Source of the DNA: Burkholderia sp. WSM2230
GTDB lineage: Bacteria > Pseudomonadota > Gammaproteobacteria > Burkholderiales > Burkholderiaceae
Assembly (NCBI RefSeq): GCF_000472445.1
Contig: NZ_AXAJ01000005.1
Coordinates: 248,626-312,625, forward strand
Length of the DNA: 64,000 nucleotides
Reading direction: 5' to 3'
The translations under genes were made by a program, and so were the position numbers. Below the pieces are notes generated by a model, which saw nothing but the letters and a program-made list of their open reading frames with translations, did no database searches and was not told where the DNA came from. Position 1 is the stretch's first letter, and each line of letters begins with the position of its first letter. This document shows positions 35,949-43,852 of this stretch, piece after piece.

Positions 35949-36015
35949 AGGTCGCGCAGTTGGCGAAAGAGCCATCGTGTAGAGTCGCAGAATTCCATTG
36001 CGCTTGATTCTTGCG

Positions 36016-36717
36016 ATGTCTGCCACTCTCGAACCTGTCCCGCTACAGCATGAAGGCCCGCCCGACCTGTCCTTGTGGCGGGTCGACGTGTCTTTCGACG
36101 CATCGCTCGATGCCTCTGCGTTCCAATCCCTTAGCGACGACGAGCGCAACAGGGCGCGCCAGTTCCGCCGCCGCGAAGACGCGCTGCGCTTTGCCGCAAC
36201 CCGCGCTGCGTTGCGTGAACTGCTCGCGCAACGCAGCGGCATGGACGCTCGCGCTGTGCGCCTGACGGTCGACGAAAACCGCCGCCCGCGGCTCGCGGAT
36301 TCGACCGCACTCGACTTCAACGTATCGCATGCGGGCGCGTGCGGCGTGATCGCGATGTCGTCGGCGCGGCGCGTGGGTGTCGATATCGAACAGTGCGTCG
36401 ATACCTTTGATTGGCGCTCCATCGTCGCGTTGACATTGGACGCGGACGAGGCGGCGTGGATCGGGCGCCTCGATCCTTCGCGGCAAATGGCTGCGTTTTA
36501 CGACGCATGGACAGCAAAAGAAGCGCTCGTGAAGACGACGGGCGTGGGCATCGTGCGCGGCTTGCAGCATTTGACCGTGTTGCCGCGCGAAGGCCATCGC
36601 GTCACGCTGCGCAACATGATTCCCGATGACATGCAGACGATAGCCGCGCAGTGGATCGCTGCGCCGCACGGCTACGCGGCGTGTGTCGCGTGGTCTTTGG
36701 CGCCGCTTGTTCCATAA
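36016..36717 (+). CDS. Sfp-type 4'-phosphopantetheinyl transferase
   Basis: A 233-residue Sfp/AcpT-type enzyme that loads phosphopantetheine onto carrier proteins. Motifs are FNVSHAG (about residue 103), VGVDIEQ (magnesium ligands) and WTAKEALVKTTG (about 163-174). The start is taken at ATG 36016; the frame is open for six codons upstream. No polyketide or peptide synthetase gene lies nearby, so it probably serves carrier proteins encoded elsewhere. It stands alone between two MFS genes. Confidence 0.9.
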   Translation: MSATLEPVPLQHEGPPDLSLWRVDVSFDASLDASAFQSLSDDERNRARQFRRREDALRFAATRAALRELLAQRSGMDARAVRLTVDENRRPRLADSTALDFNVSHAGACGVIAMSSARRVGVDIEQCVDTFDWRSIVALTLDADEAAWIGRLDPSRQMAAFYDAWTAKEALVKTTGVGIVRGLQHLTVLPREGHRVTLRNMIPDDMQTIAAQWIAAPHGYAACVAWSLAPLVP

Positions 36718-36882
36718 GATGTCGACCATTGAAGGCGCTTTTGCGCACGTATCTGCGCGCTTCAAATGCAACTAACTGTCAGCCCCGCGCGGCGCCTCCG
36801 GATAAGATGGCGAAGCACCAGGCACTCTCAGCCGAACACATAAAACCGCCTCGCAACCATGCCTGCTCACGAACACTAGCCC

Positions 36883-38118
36883 ATGCCGACAGATCCGTCC
36901 GAAGCCGCGCATTCCTCCATTGCAGACGAAGCAGCACAGCGCCTGCCAACGCTGATGCTGGCCACTGCCTTATCGTTGGGAAGCGCGATCGCGCTGGGGT
37001 TAGCGCGCTTCGCGTATGCGCTGCTATTACCCTCGATGAAACTCGACCTCGGCTGGACCTTTGCGCAAGCCGGCGCCATGAATACCGCGAACGCGCTGGG
37101 TTATCTGCTAGGCGCGCTGGCTTTTCCGCATTTCGCACGCCGCTGGCAGGCAGACAAACTGTGCGTGGCCGGGTGCGGAGCTACCGCGTTCCTGATGTCC
37201 GCCAGCGGGCTTGTCGCGGACACCAACTTGCTGCTCGCGTTGCGCGTGATAACAGGCGCGGCCAGCGCGGCGATTTTCATCAGCGGCGGAGTGCTTGCCG
37301 CGCGGCTTGCATCGGCGAGACCACGCGATGCCGGACTCGTGCTCGGCCTGTACTACGGCGGCACGGGATGGGGCATTGTGGCGTCATCGCTACTGGTGCC
37401 GGTGACGATCCTGAACCGCGCACATGGCTGGCAGTTCGCGTGGTTTGCGCTGGCCGCCGCCTGCGCACTCTTCACCGTGGCGGCTGTAGGCGCTGCGCGG
37501 AAAATAGAGGGCTTGCACGCCGTGGCGGCACCGGCCGCGCAGCGCGTAGGCGCGAGCCACGCCGCGCGCTGGCCGCGCTTTGCCTGCGCGCTCGCCGGGT
37601 ATGGCTTGTTCGGCGTCGGCTATATCGGCTACATGACGTTCATCGTCGCTCTGCTGCGCAACGCGGGCATGAGCGCCGCTGTCGTCACGGAGTTTTATCT
37701 GTTGCTGGGTGTTGCGACGGTGCTCTCGGCGCGTCTGTGGTCCGGATTGCTCGACCGCATGCGCGGTGGTCAGGCGCTGGCCTTGCTTAACGCGCTGCTC
37801 GCGGTCGCGACGCTGTTGCCGGCGTTGTTCACGCAACCGTGGATTGCTTTTGCATCCGGCGCGCTATTTGGCGCGACGTTTCTCTCGGCGGTTGCATCCA
37901 CTACGGCATTCGTGCGCCACAACCTGCCGACAAGCCATTGGGCCAAAGGCATCAGTGCGTTCACGATTGTGTTCGCGTTCGGGCAGATCGTGGGGCCAAT
38001 GGTGATCGGCTGGATATCGGACGGAGCGGGGCTTGCGCGCGGCCTCATCTATTCAGCGCTGTTGCTGGCGGGCGGCGCACTGCTGGCCGCGTGTCAAAAG
38101 CCGCTGCGCGAAGAGTGA
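36883..38118 (+). CDS. MFS transporter, YbfB/YjiJ family
   Basis: A 411-residue carrier with 12 predicted helices. The family signature SAIALGLARFAYALLLPSMK lies in helix 1, and ANALGYLLGALA in helix 2. YbfB/YjiJ proteins are uncharacterised exporters or importers of small molecules. The gene converges on an AsnC/Lrp regulator 25 bases beyond its stop. A second family member lies at 40402-41631 under a TetR gene, so the window holds two paralogues. Confidence 0.87.
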   Translation: MPTDPSEAAHSSIADEAAQRLPTLMLATALSLGSAIALGLARFAYALLLPSMKLDLGWTFAQAGAMNTANALGYLLGALAFPHFARRWQADKLCVAGCGATAFLMSASGLVADTNLLLALRVITGAASAAIFISGGVLAARLASARPRDAGLVLGLYYGGTGWGIVASSLLVPVTILNRAHGWQFAWFALAAACALFTVAAVGAARKIEGLHAVAAPAAQRVGASHAARWPRFACALAGYGLFGVGYIGYMTFIVALLRNAGMSAAVVTEFYLLLGVATVLSARLWSGLLDRMRGGQALALLNALLAVATLLPALFTQPWIAFASGALFGATFLSAVASTTAFVRHNLPTSHWAKGISAFTIVFAFGQIVGPMVIGWISDGAGLARGLIYSALLLAGGALLAACQKPLREE

Positions 38119-38143
38119 AGTGCGTATGGTGGCGCACCAGACA

Positions 38144-38617
38144 CTAGACCTGCACTGACGGAATGCTCTTCATGCAGCGCAGCGCGAACATTGAGCGGCT
38201 ATGACGGATGCCCGCGATCTTGTATAGCTTCTCGCGCAGGAATCGCTCGTAGCCCGCGGTGCCGTCCACAGCCACCTTGACCAGATAGTCGTAATCGCCC
38301 GATACCAGGTACGCCTCCAGCACTTCGGTGAGCGTGGCTAGTTCGGCACCGAAGCGGGCGAGGGCGTCGTCGTCATGACGATCGAGCGTGACTTCGAGCA
38401 GCACGATATCCGCGAGGCCGAGCTTCTGTTGATCGAGCAGCGCCACGTAGCCGCGTATGTAGCCTTCGGTTTCCAGTTGACGCGTGCGGTTCCAGCAGGC
38501 GGTGGTCGACATGCCCACGAGTTCGGCCAGTTCCGCATTGCTCACGCGTGCGTTCTTTTGCAAGGCGCGGAGGATTCTGCGGTCCTGATTGTCCAGCGCG
38601 CGGGTCTTGGTGCTCAT
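38144..38617 (-). CDS. Lrp/AsnC-family transcriptional regulator
   Basis: A 157-residue AsnC/Lrp regulator. The DNA-binding helix-turn-helix covers residues about 10-60 (LDNQDRRILRALQKNARVSN, ELVGMSTTACWNRTRQLE), and the RAM ligand-binding domain follows (EAYLVSGDYDYLVKVAV). Length and order are standard. It probably responds to an amino acid. It converges on an MFS gene, and no divergent target is adjacent. Confidence 0.9.
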   Translation of the reverse strand: MSTKTRALDNQDRRILRALQKNARVSNAELAELVGMSTTACWNRTRQLETEGYIRGYVALLDQQKLGLADIVLLEVTLDRHDDDALARFGAELATLTEVLEAYLVSGDYDYLVKVAVDGTAGYERFLREKLYKIAGIRHSRSMFALRCMKSIPSVQV

Positions 38618-38980
38618 GGGTCGGTTCGGAAGATTGTTCGTTCACACATGATTCTATCGGAAGAACATTCCGTTAGCCGCCGCATTGTGTGGTGCTTTAA
38701 GAAGCCTATCCAGCGCGGCTCCCGGTATATTTTGACGGTGCATTCGTGTCCGGGACAACCGTCCGGATCGCCGATCTCCCGGCGGCCACGCGCGGCCACA
38801 AGCCGCTAGCGGTATGACGCTGCTTTTACCGAAGCCAGCATGAGAGGGAATTGCGGCGCTACCACGCCGCAGCGAACGCTCGCTCGGGCCCGAACGCATG
38901 TATGGCACTCGCGCATGAAAGACGGCGTGAAAAGACGCGCGGCCACAAAAGGGCCGCGCCATGGAGCATGTTTCGAATGA
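38618..38980. other. Intergenic region upstream of the AsnC gene
   Basis: About 360 bases with no supported gene; one minus-strand frame (38654-38962) has Arg-rich composition typical of chance. It should hold the AsnC promoter. Two direct copies of a TCTTCCGA element on the minus strand (near 38660 and 38632) lie just before the AsnC start and may be autoregulatory sites. The terminator of the 24-residue gene is at its right edge. Confidence 0.35.
38929..38959 (-). terminator. Terminator of the 24-residue membrane peptide gene
   Basis: Reading the minus strand, GCGCGGCC pairs with GGCCGCGC (38952-38959 and 38937-38944, 7-base loop), then GTCTTTTC follows. It lies 21 bases after the stop of the small membrane gene. 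Confidence 0.6.
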
Positions 38981-39055
38981 TCAATGAAAGATGAGGTACA
39001 GAATCACCAGCACGATCACCGGAACACCCAGAAGCCAGCCAAGCAGGTAAGGCAT
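38981..39055 (-). CDS. 24-residue single-helix membrane peptide
   Basis: The peptide starts MPYLLGWLLGVPVIVLVIL and is nearly all hydrophobic, one membrane-spanning helix. A strong AAGGAGAG ribosome site lies five bases before the ATG and a terminator follows the stop, so this tiny gene looks real. It resembles the very small membrane proteins common in Burkholderiales. Function unknown. Confidence rests on the ribosome site and terminator, not on similarity. Confidence 0.62.
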   Translation of the reverse strand: MPYLLGWLLGVPVIVLVILYLIFH

Positions 39056-39164
39056 GATGTCTCTCCTTTCGTATCGAGTTGGAACACGACGGAAGTTCAG
39101 CATGGCGCGTGCCCGGGGTGCGCGCGGCGTTTGCCTGATCAATGCATTGAGAAACGGGGCACCG

Positions 39165-39965
39165 TTAGCCATTGTCGACGAAGCCCGGATAGAGCGTCAT
39201 TCCACCGTCGACAAATAAGGTTGTGCCCACAACGTAATCGCTTTCGTCGGATGCGAGCCAGACTGCAGCCTTGCCGATGTCTTCCACTTCGCCGACCCGG
39301 CCATATGGAATCAGTTGCAGTAACTTCCTGCTTGCCGCGCTCGTGTCCCACGCGTCGTGATTGATCTTCGTGCGAATCGCGCCCGGTGCGATCGAGTTGA
39401 CGCGAATCCGTTCCGGCGCAACCTCTTGCGCAAGCGACTTCATGAACATCTGAACGCCGCCCTTTGACGCCGTGTAGTTGGCATGTCCGGCCCACGGAAT
39501 TACCTCGTGTACCGAGCTCATGCAGATGATCTTGCCTAGCGCTTTCGATGCGGACGTCGGCCCACGTCGGCGAAACTCTTTCACCGCGGCTTGTGCAGTG
39601 AGGAACTGTCCCGTGAGATTCGTGCCGAGCACGGTTTGCCAATCGTCCATCGACATCTCGGCGATAGCGCTGTCCCTTTGCAAACCCGAGTTCGCAACGA
39701 CGATATCGAGTGTGCCGAAGCGGGCACGGCATGCGTCGAACATTGCGTCGATGTCCTCGGGATTCGATACATCGCCTTGTACTGCAAACGCCGCACCGCC
39801 TGACTGGTTGATTTCGTCGGCAAGTTTCTCCGCTGATTCGGCATGCGAATGATAGTTCAGCGCGACAGAGGCGCCGGCATTCGCAAGCGCTTGCGCGACG
39901 CCATAGCCAATGCCGGAACTTGCGCCTGTGACCAGCGCGAACTGATTGGCGAGTAACTTTTCCAT
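39165..39965 (-). CDS. Glucose 1-dehydrogenase-like SDR
   Basis: A 266-residue SDR. The cofactor motif is TGASSGIG (residues 13-20), NSG replaces the common NAG, the catalytic serine is in CMSSVHE, and YTASK carries Tyr and Lys. The HEVIPW segment and the C-terminus VDGGMTLYPGF match Bacillus-type glucose 1-dehydrogenases, which oxidise beta-D-glucose with NAD(P). A GAGGA site precedes the ATG. It stands between two tiny membrane-protein genes on the same strand, an association seen in stress-related loci; this link is inference. Confidence 0.87.
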   Translation of the reverse strand: MEKLLANQFALVTGASSGIGYGVAQALANAGASVALNYHSHAESAEKLADEINQSGGAAFAVQGDVSNPEDIDAMFDACRARFGTLDIVVANSGLQRDSAIAEMSMDDWQTVLGTNLTGQFLTAQAAVKEFRRRGPTSASKALGKIICMSSVHEVIPWAGHANYTASKGGVQMFMKSLAQEVAPERIRVNSIAPGAIRTKINHDAWDTSAASRKLLQLIPYGRVGEVEDIGKAAVWLASDESDYVVGTTLFVDGGMTLYPGFVDNG

Positions 39966-40105
39966 CGCAATTCCTCGGTGATAAATAGCCTTTGTATCTA
40001 CCTTCAGATGTGGCGAGGCCGCCGGGTAGGCGAGCAGTTCACTGCATCGCAACCCGGCGGCCAGGTCCGCGTTGATCTACTGGTGTGATTGCGCCACGCG
40101 AATCG

Positions 40106-40261
40106 CTATATGACGCCGGCGACCAGCAGCACGATCACGACAATCAGCACGACGCCAAGACCACCCGTAGGCGCATAACCCCAGGAGCGGCTATGCGGCC
40201 AGGTCGGCAGCGCGCCAATAAGGAGAAGAAGCAGCACAACCAGAAGAATAGTTCCCAACAT
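40106..40261 (-). CDS. DUF3309 small membrane protein
   Basis: A 51-residue protein with two hydrophobic segments around the family signature GALPTWPHSRSWGYAPTGGLG, which identifies DUF3309. A GGAGGT ribosome site lies five bases before the ATG. DUF3309 proteins are small membrane proteins of unknown function, often linked with stress genes. It is upstream of the glucose-dehydrogenase-like gene on the same strand and may be cotranscribed. Confidence 0.85.
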   Translation of the reverse strand: MLGTILLVVLLLLLIGALPTWPHSRSWGYAPTGGLGVVLIVVIVLLVAGVI

Positions 40262-40401
40262 GTATGACCTCCGCTTGGTTGATGGCGCTGTCTTGCACGC
40301 GCGCCACGCACGCATGCTTAACGTGCAGCGGGCGGAGCACCAGACAGTGTCGTGACCTATGTCGAGCAAGCCTCGTGCCCAACGCGGAGGACGCGCGGCC
40401 C

Positions 40402-41631
40402 TTACACCGCAGGGGTACGTGTGCTGCCGACGCGCGAAACGATGAAATCCGCGATGAACGCGCCTGTCAGCGCGACGGCGCCGCACGCGAAGATCAGCGC
40501 GTAATTGTTATGCGAATGCGAAAACAGATACGAGTAGCCATAACCGCCGAGCGCCTGAAAGAGCGCGAACGCTGTCGTCGCGCGGCTCCACGAGGCGCGC
40601 TGTTCCGTGTGATCGTGCGGCACGAGTTCATGAATGCGGCCGAGCGCGAGCGGCACGATGCCAGGCGTGAAGATACCGAGAATCACCGTCGACAATGCCA
40701 GCACCCACCTGCTGCCTGAAAGCGCGAGCATCGCAACAGCGGCGCCTTGCAGCAGTAATGCCACGCGATAAGCCTTGCCGTAGCCGATACGATGCGCGAT
40801 GTTGCCCGCGATCACCGGTCCTGCGATTGCGGCGAGCCCGTACAGCACCCAGTAGTCAGCGCCGATTGCCGCGCCTCGGCCGAGACCGCGCGCCACGTAA
40901 TCGACGAGCAGGATCATCGCCGGCACGAGGCCGAGCGCGTTGGCCGCGTATTGCGCGTACAGCACACGCAGCGCGAGCGTGCGGGTTTGCGTAGCCTGAT
41001 GATGAGCGGTTGCCGCGACGGACGCGGGTGGATTCGTCGACGGCCAGCCGAACCAGCTCACTGCTGTGAGGACGAGCGCGACCGTGCCAAGTCCGATCCA
41101 CGTGGTCCGTAAGCCGAAGTGCAGCAGTTCGGGAATCAGTGTGCCGGACGCCGCAATGCCCAGCCCGAGTCCCAGGAAGATCATGCCGCTCACGAAGCCT
41201 CGGCGCGGCGCGGGAATGTGCGGAAGAATGGAAGTCGCGACGAGCACCATGATGGCGCCGCCGGAGATGCCCGACAGCAAGCGCCACACGAAGAACCAGC
41301 CTATCGACAGCGGATACGCGCAGGCAAAGAACGCTGCGGTGACGACGGCCATCAACATGCGCAATGCGGTCCGGTTCGACAACGCGGATGCGAGCGGTCG
41401 GCCGATCAACGCGCCGATCAGATAGCCGGCGAAGTTCGCGGCGCCCAGTGTGACTGCTTGCGACGACGTGAACCAGTGCGCCTGAATCAGCGATGGAATG
41501 AGCGGCGTATACGCAAAGCGCGCGAGTCCGATTGCGACGAGACTGCCGCTCAATCCGGCGAGCGTGGCAAAGAGCGCGCGAGCGTCGAGCGATGTCGAAG
41601 CCGAAGAGGTCAATGAAGGCGCTGTAGACAT
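40402..41631 (-). CDS. MFS transporter, YbfB/YjiJ family, TetR-linked
   Basis: A 409-residue carrier with 12 predicted helices. The family signature LVAIGLARFAYTPLIPSLI is in helix 1 and GAANFAGYLIGALIG in helix 2. It follows a TetR regulator gene on the same strand by 98 bases, so both are probably transcribed from the promoter that bears the TetR operators. It is a paralogue of the carrier at 36883-38118. Substrate unknown; drug or metabolite efflux is likely for a TetR-controlled carrier. Confidence 0.88.
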   Translation of the reverse strand: MSTAPSLTSSASTSLDARALFATLAGLSGSLVAIGLARFAYTPLIPSLIQAHWFTSSQAVTLGAANFAGYLIGALIGRPLASALSNRTALRMLMAVVTAAFFACAYPLSIGWFFVWRLLSGISGGAIMVLVATSILPHIPAPRRGFVSGMIFLGLGLGIAASGTLIPELLHFGLRTTWIGLGTVALVLTAVSWFGWPSTNPPASVAATAHHQATQTRTLALRVLYAQYAANALGLVPAMILLVDYVARGLGRGAAIGADYWVLYGLAAIAGPVIAGNIAHRIGYGKAYRVALLLQGAAVAMLALSGSRWVLALSTVILGIFTPGIVPLALGRIHELVPHDHTEQRASWSRATTAFALFQALGGYGYSYLFSHSHNNYALIFACGAVALTGAFIADFIVSRVGSTRTPAV

Positions 41632-41729
41632 GACGATTCCTTTACCGGCCAACGTGCATGACGTCGCGCCGGATGTCGGTGAGGGTGCGAAAGAGAGTGC
41701 GGAAAAGTGCGCCTCGTCAGGCGCGACGC

Positions 41730-42350
41730 TTAGCCGTCGCCGTGTCTGGCCGGTAGCGCCGGCAGGCCGAGCAGCACCAACGCGCCGGCTACCGCGCTCG
41801 TGAGCACCGCACGCTGTGGATCGACGCGCGCGAGCACGCGCATGCCTAGCACGGTGGCGAGCAGATGAGCGGCGGCTTCATCGGCGGAAATGGTTTTGGG
41901 CAGCGTGCCGCTTTTTTTTTTTTGTGCCGCGACGAGACAACGGCGGAAGAACTCGCGCATCTCGGCGATTTCGGTCGCGACGAGTTTGCGGAATGCTTCG
42001 TCCTCCGATGTAATTTCCAGCGCCGAATTGACCAGCATGCAGCCGCGCTTGTGTGGGTCGGAGACCGAGCGCTCGATGGTTTCGTCGAAGAAGCCGGTGA
42101 TGGCTTCGGCTGGCGGCATGGTGCTCTCAAGGCGCCGGATGCGCTCGCGCAACGAGCAGTCGAGATAGTGCTCCAGCGCGCGCAGATACAGCCCGCGTTT
42201 GTCTCCGAACGCGTTGTAAAGACTCGGCTGGGTCAGACCGGTGCACTTGACCAGGTCGCGCGTGGACGTGGCCTCGTAGCCCTTGAGCCAGAACGTTGCG
42301 CTGGCTGCTTCGAGCACCTCTTTTTCATCGAATCCGCGGGGTCGCGCCAT
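41730..42350 (-). CDS. TetR-family regulator with an A12 tract in the coding sequence
   Basis: A 206-residue TetR regulator. The helix-turn-helix lies in residues about 8-55 (EVLEAASATFWLKGYEATST, LTQPSLYNAFGDKRGLYLRAL), followed by an all-helical ligand domain. Codons for QKKK near residue 145 form a run of twelve A residues (12 T on the plus strand, 41912-41923), very unusual in this GC-rich sequence and prone to slippage. One added base would move translation into a frame that stops near 41846. The ATG at 42350 gives the usual MARPRGFDEKEVL opening. Two near-identical boxes upstream are its likely operators. Confidence 0.88.
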   Translation of the reverse strand: MARPRGFDEKEVLEAASATFWLKGYEATSTRDLVKCTGLTQPSLYNAFGDKRGLYLRALEHYLDCSLRERIRRLESTMPPAEAITGFFDETIERSVSDPHKRGCMLVNSALEITSEDEAFRKLVATEIAEMREFFRRCLVAAQKKKSGTLPKTISADEAAAHLLATVLGMRVLARVDPQRAVLTSAVAGALVLLGLPALPARHGDG

Positions 42351-42385
42351 GATGAATGTCCTTTGCACCGGCTTGGGCGGTTATG

Positions 42386-42424
42386 TATCAGTCGATATAG
42401 AACGGCATTATATATCGGTCGATA
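42386..42424. promoter_or_regulatory. Paired TetR operator boxes
   Basis: Two 12-base boxes differing by one base, TATCAGTCGATA (42386-42397) and TATCGGTCGATA (42413-42424), are 27 bases apart, start to start. Each has TATC/GATA arms. They lie 36-74 bases upstream of the TetR start in an AT-rich stretch, where a self-regulated promoter is expected. Confidence 0.65.
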
Positions 42425-42524
42425 CAAAAAGCAAGAGCGGGCTGCCGGCGACCGGCATGGGACCGCCGCGCCTCGTGAGCGAGCTCGGGCGCGGCAGTTT
42501 CCAATTACGGACAGCTGGAGCGTC

Positions 42525-42731
42525 CTACAGATAGGTGCCTTTAATGCGGCCTTCGAAGATGGCGGTATTGATCCCGAAGTCGTCCACGTGGCCGAGGGCG
42601 CCGCCGTCGACGGTGACGACGACGGAACGGCCGCCGCGCACGAGCTTCAGTTGCTCGGCGGTGAGCGTGACTTCCTGCTGGGCGCCTTCGGCGCTGCGGG
42701 GCAGGTCCTTGATGATGACGGTGGATTTCAT
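42525..42731 (-). CDS. Double-glycine leader peptide LP-1
   Basis: A 68-residue peptide with an AAGGAG ribosome site. The opening MKSTVIIKDL shares the IKDL core of the other leader peptides in this region. The leader is longer than the others (34 residues) and ends LTAEQLKLVRGG, so a C39 peptidase would cut after the two glycines to release a 34-residue body (starts RSVVVTVDGGALGHVDD) with no cysteine. It has its own sigma-54 promoter, 56 bases upstream, and a perfect palindrome further upstream. It is the most divergent member of the six. The export apparatus is encoded at 50973-60557. Biological activity unknown. Confidence 0.75.
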   Translation of the reverse strand: MKSTVIIKDLPRSAEGAQQEVTLTAEQLKLVRGGRSVVVTVDGGALGHVDDFGINTAIFEGRIKGTYL

Positions 42732-42786
42732 GGCGATACTCCTTGAAGTGGTTGGGCGAGCACGGCGGCGTGCTCGCTCCGATTTC

Positions 42787-42802
42787 TGCAAGGCATATGC
42801 CA
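42787..42802 (-). promoter_or_regulatory. Sigma-54 (-24/-12) promoter of LP-1
   Basis: On the minus strand TGGCAT-ATGCC-TTGCA matches the sigma-54 consensus TGGCAC-N5-TTGCA with one mismatch; GG and GC are ten bases apart, as required. It lies 56 bases before the LP-1 start codon. Confidence 0.75.
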
Positions 42803-42882
42803 ATTTGCGCGACACACAGGGCGATTCTGCAATGCGTCCGCAGACGCAAGGCCAGACAGGGATGCGCGCCGCGCATTCGCTG

Positions 42883-42897
42883 ATCGCAAATTGCGAT
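42883..42897. promoter_or_regulatory. Perfect palindrome, candidate enhancer site for the sigma-54 activator
   Basis: ATCGCAA-A-TTGCGAT, seven-base arms around one central base, lies 81-95 bases upstream of the LP-1 -24 element, a normal position for an upstream activating sequence. I did not find the same palindrome at the other sigma-54 promoters, so the assignment is tentative. Confidence 0.35.
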
Positions 42898-43077
42898 GAA
42901 GAAAAATTTGAAGCCAGGTGTGCGGGTGCGCCCCACAGAAGAAGTTCGAACTGTTGGGCTGCGCACACGCTGAAGGCGTCACAGTGTCTGAGCCTTGCAA
43001 AGCACGGCACGGCGGCAAAAACACAAGCGGCACGCGCCGATCACGCGTGCCGCCGCATTGCTCGATTGAATGCGAAT

Positions 43078-43296
43078 CTAGGTGCGCCGCGTGTTGCGCG
43101 CCGCTGCCACCTTCACGATGGTCTGATGCGCGGCGGGAAAGCCGGGCGGATATTCGACGACGCGCGCCGAGGCCGGCACGAGCGGCGCGGCGCTCGTCAA
43201 GCGCGCGCCAATGCGTGCGCCGCCGACAATGGCGGCCATTGCCTCACGGTCGAGTTCGACGCTGTCCGCGAGATCTTTGATGAGAAGCCTGGCCAT
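43078..43296 (-). CDS. Double-glycine leader peptide LP-2
   Basis: A 72-residue peptide. The 26-residue leader (MARLLIKDLADSVELDREAM, then AAIVGG) matches the family consensus at the KDL, ELD and AM positions and ends in GG. The predicted mature part is 46 residues, basic at its end (VKVAAARNTRRT), with no cysteine. The ribosome site is weak and I found no sigma-54 promoter of its own; it is probably transcribed with LP-3, whose stop lies 183 bases upstream. Confidence 0.72.
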   Translation of the reverse strand: MARLLIKDLADSVELDREAMAAIVGGARIGARLTSAAPLVPASARVVEYPPGFPAAHQTIVKVAAARNTRRT

Positions 43297-43479
43297 GATG
43301 TGTTCGCCGGGAAAGTGGAGCGATGGGCCGGTGCGATGGTCCGGCTGGCGCTCGCGGGTGTCGTCCAGTGTGCTGAGGTCTCGTCGCACTATGAGTATAG
43401 GAAATCTGTTTTCAACCTGCCTGCCGGATATGGCGAGGCGGCAGTAGGAAAGCCCCCGGTCCTTCGCTACTGCACGCCA

Positions 43480-43764
43480 TCACACGACAGCGGTGTTGGA
43501 TGCCCACAGCGCCGGGCTGACGTTCAGGTGCAGCGGAACCATGCCTGCGCCGATTACGCCGACGTTGTTCAACGCCGCGACATTCACGTATTGCAACTGG
43601 TTGAGGTTCTGGTTCACCGAGACGTTGACATTGGCAATGCCGCTAAGGCCGCTTACCGAAGGCACGCCCGGCACGCCGCTGCCGGTGCCGCCGGAGACTG
43701 CCGACATGGCGCGGCGGTCGAGTTCGCGGGTGCGGGAAAGATCGCGAATCATGAGAGATGACAT
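43480..43764 (-). CDS. Double-glycine leader peptide LP-3
   Basis: A 94-residue peptide with a TTGGAG ribosome site. The leader is MSSLMIRDLSRTRELDRRAM followed by SAVSGG. The mature part (68 residues) is rich in Gly, Val and Asn with alternating patterns such as NVNVSVNQNLNQLQYVNV, strongly beta-prone, and lacks cysteine. It follows LP-4 by 88 bases and is probably in the same sigma-54-driven transcript. The Asn/Val alternation resembles amyloid-forming or fibre proteins, but no known family was recognised. Confidence 0.76.
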   Translation of the reverse strand: MSSLMIRDLSRTRELDRRAMSAVSGGTGSGVPGVPSVSGLSGIANVNVSVNQNLNQLQYVNVAALNNVGVIGAGMVPLHLNVSPALWASNTAVV

Positions 43765-43852
43765 GGTGTTTCTCCAAACGTATGTGGAAGAAGGAGGCGC
43801 CTCGCGCGAGGCGAAACGGCACGCGACAATGGCCGCTTCGCCTCGCCGCACG

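Larger units (their letters stand above)
42732..43077. other. Regulatory region upstream of LP-1
   Basis: About 345 bases holding the sigma-54 promoter (42787-42802) and a 15-base palindrome (42883-42897) at the distance expected for an enhancer site. No other gene is supported. Confidence 0.5.

Noticed and set aside
38654..38962. 102-codon minus-strand frame upstream of the AsnC gene
   Set aside because: Arg/Ala-rich, no ribosome site, no similarity; it also spans the terminator of the small membrane gene.
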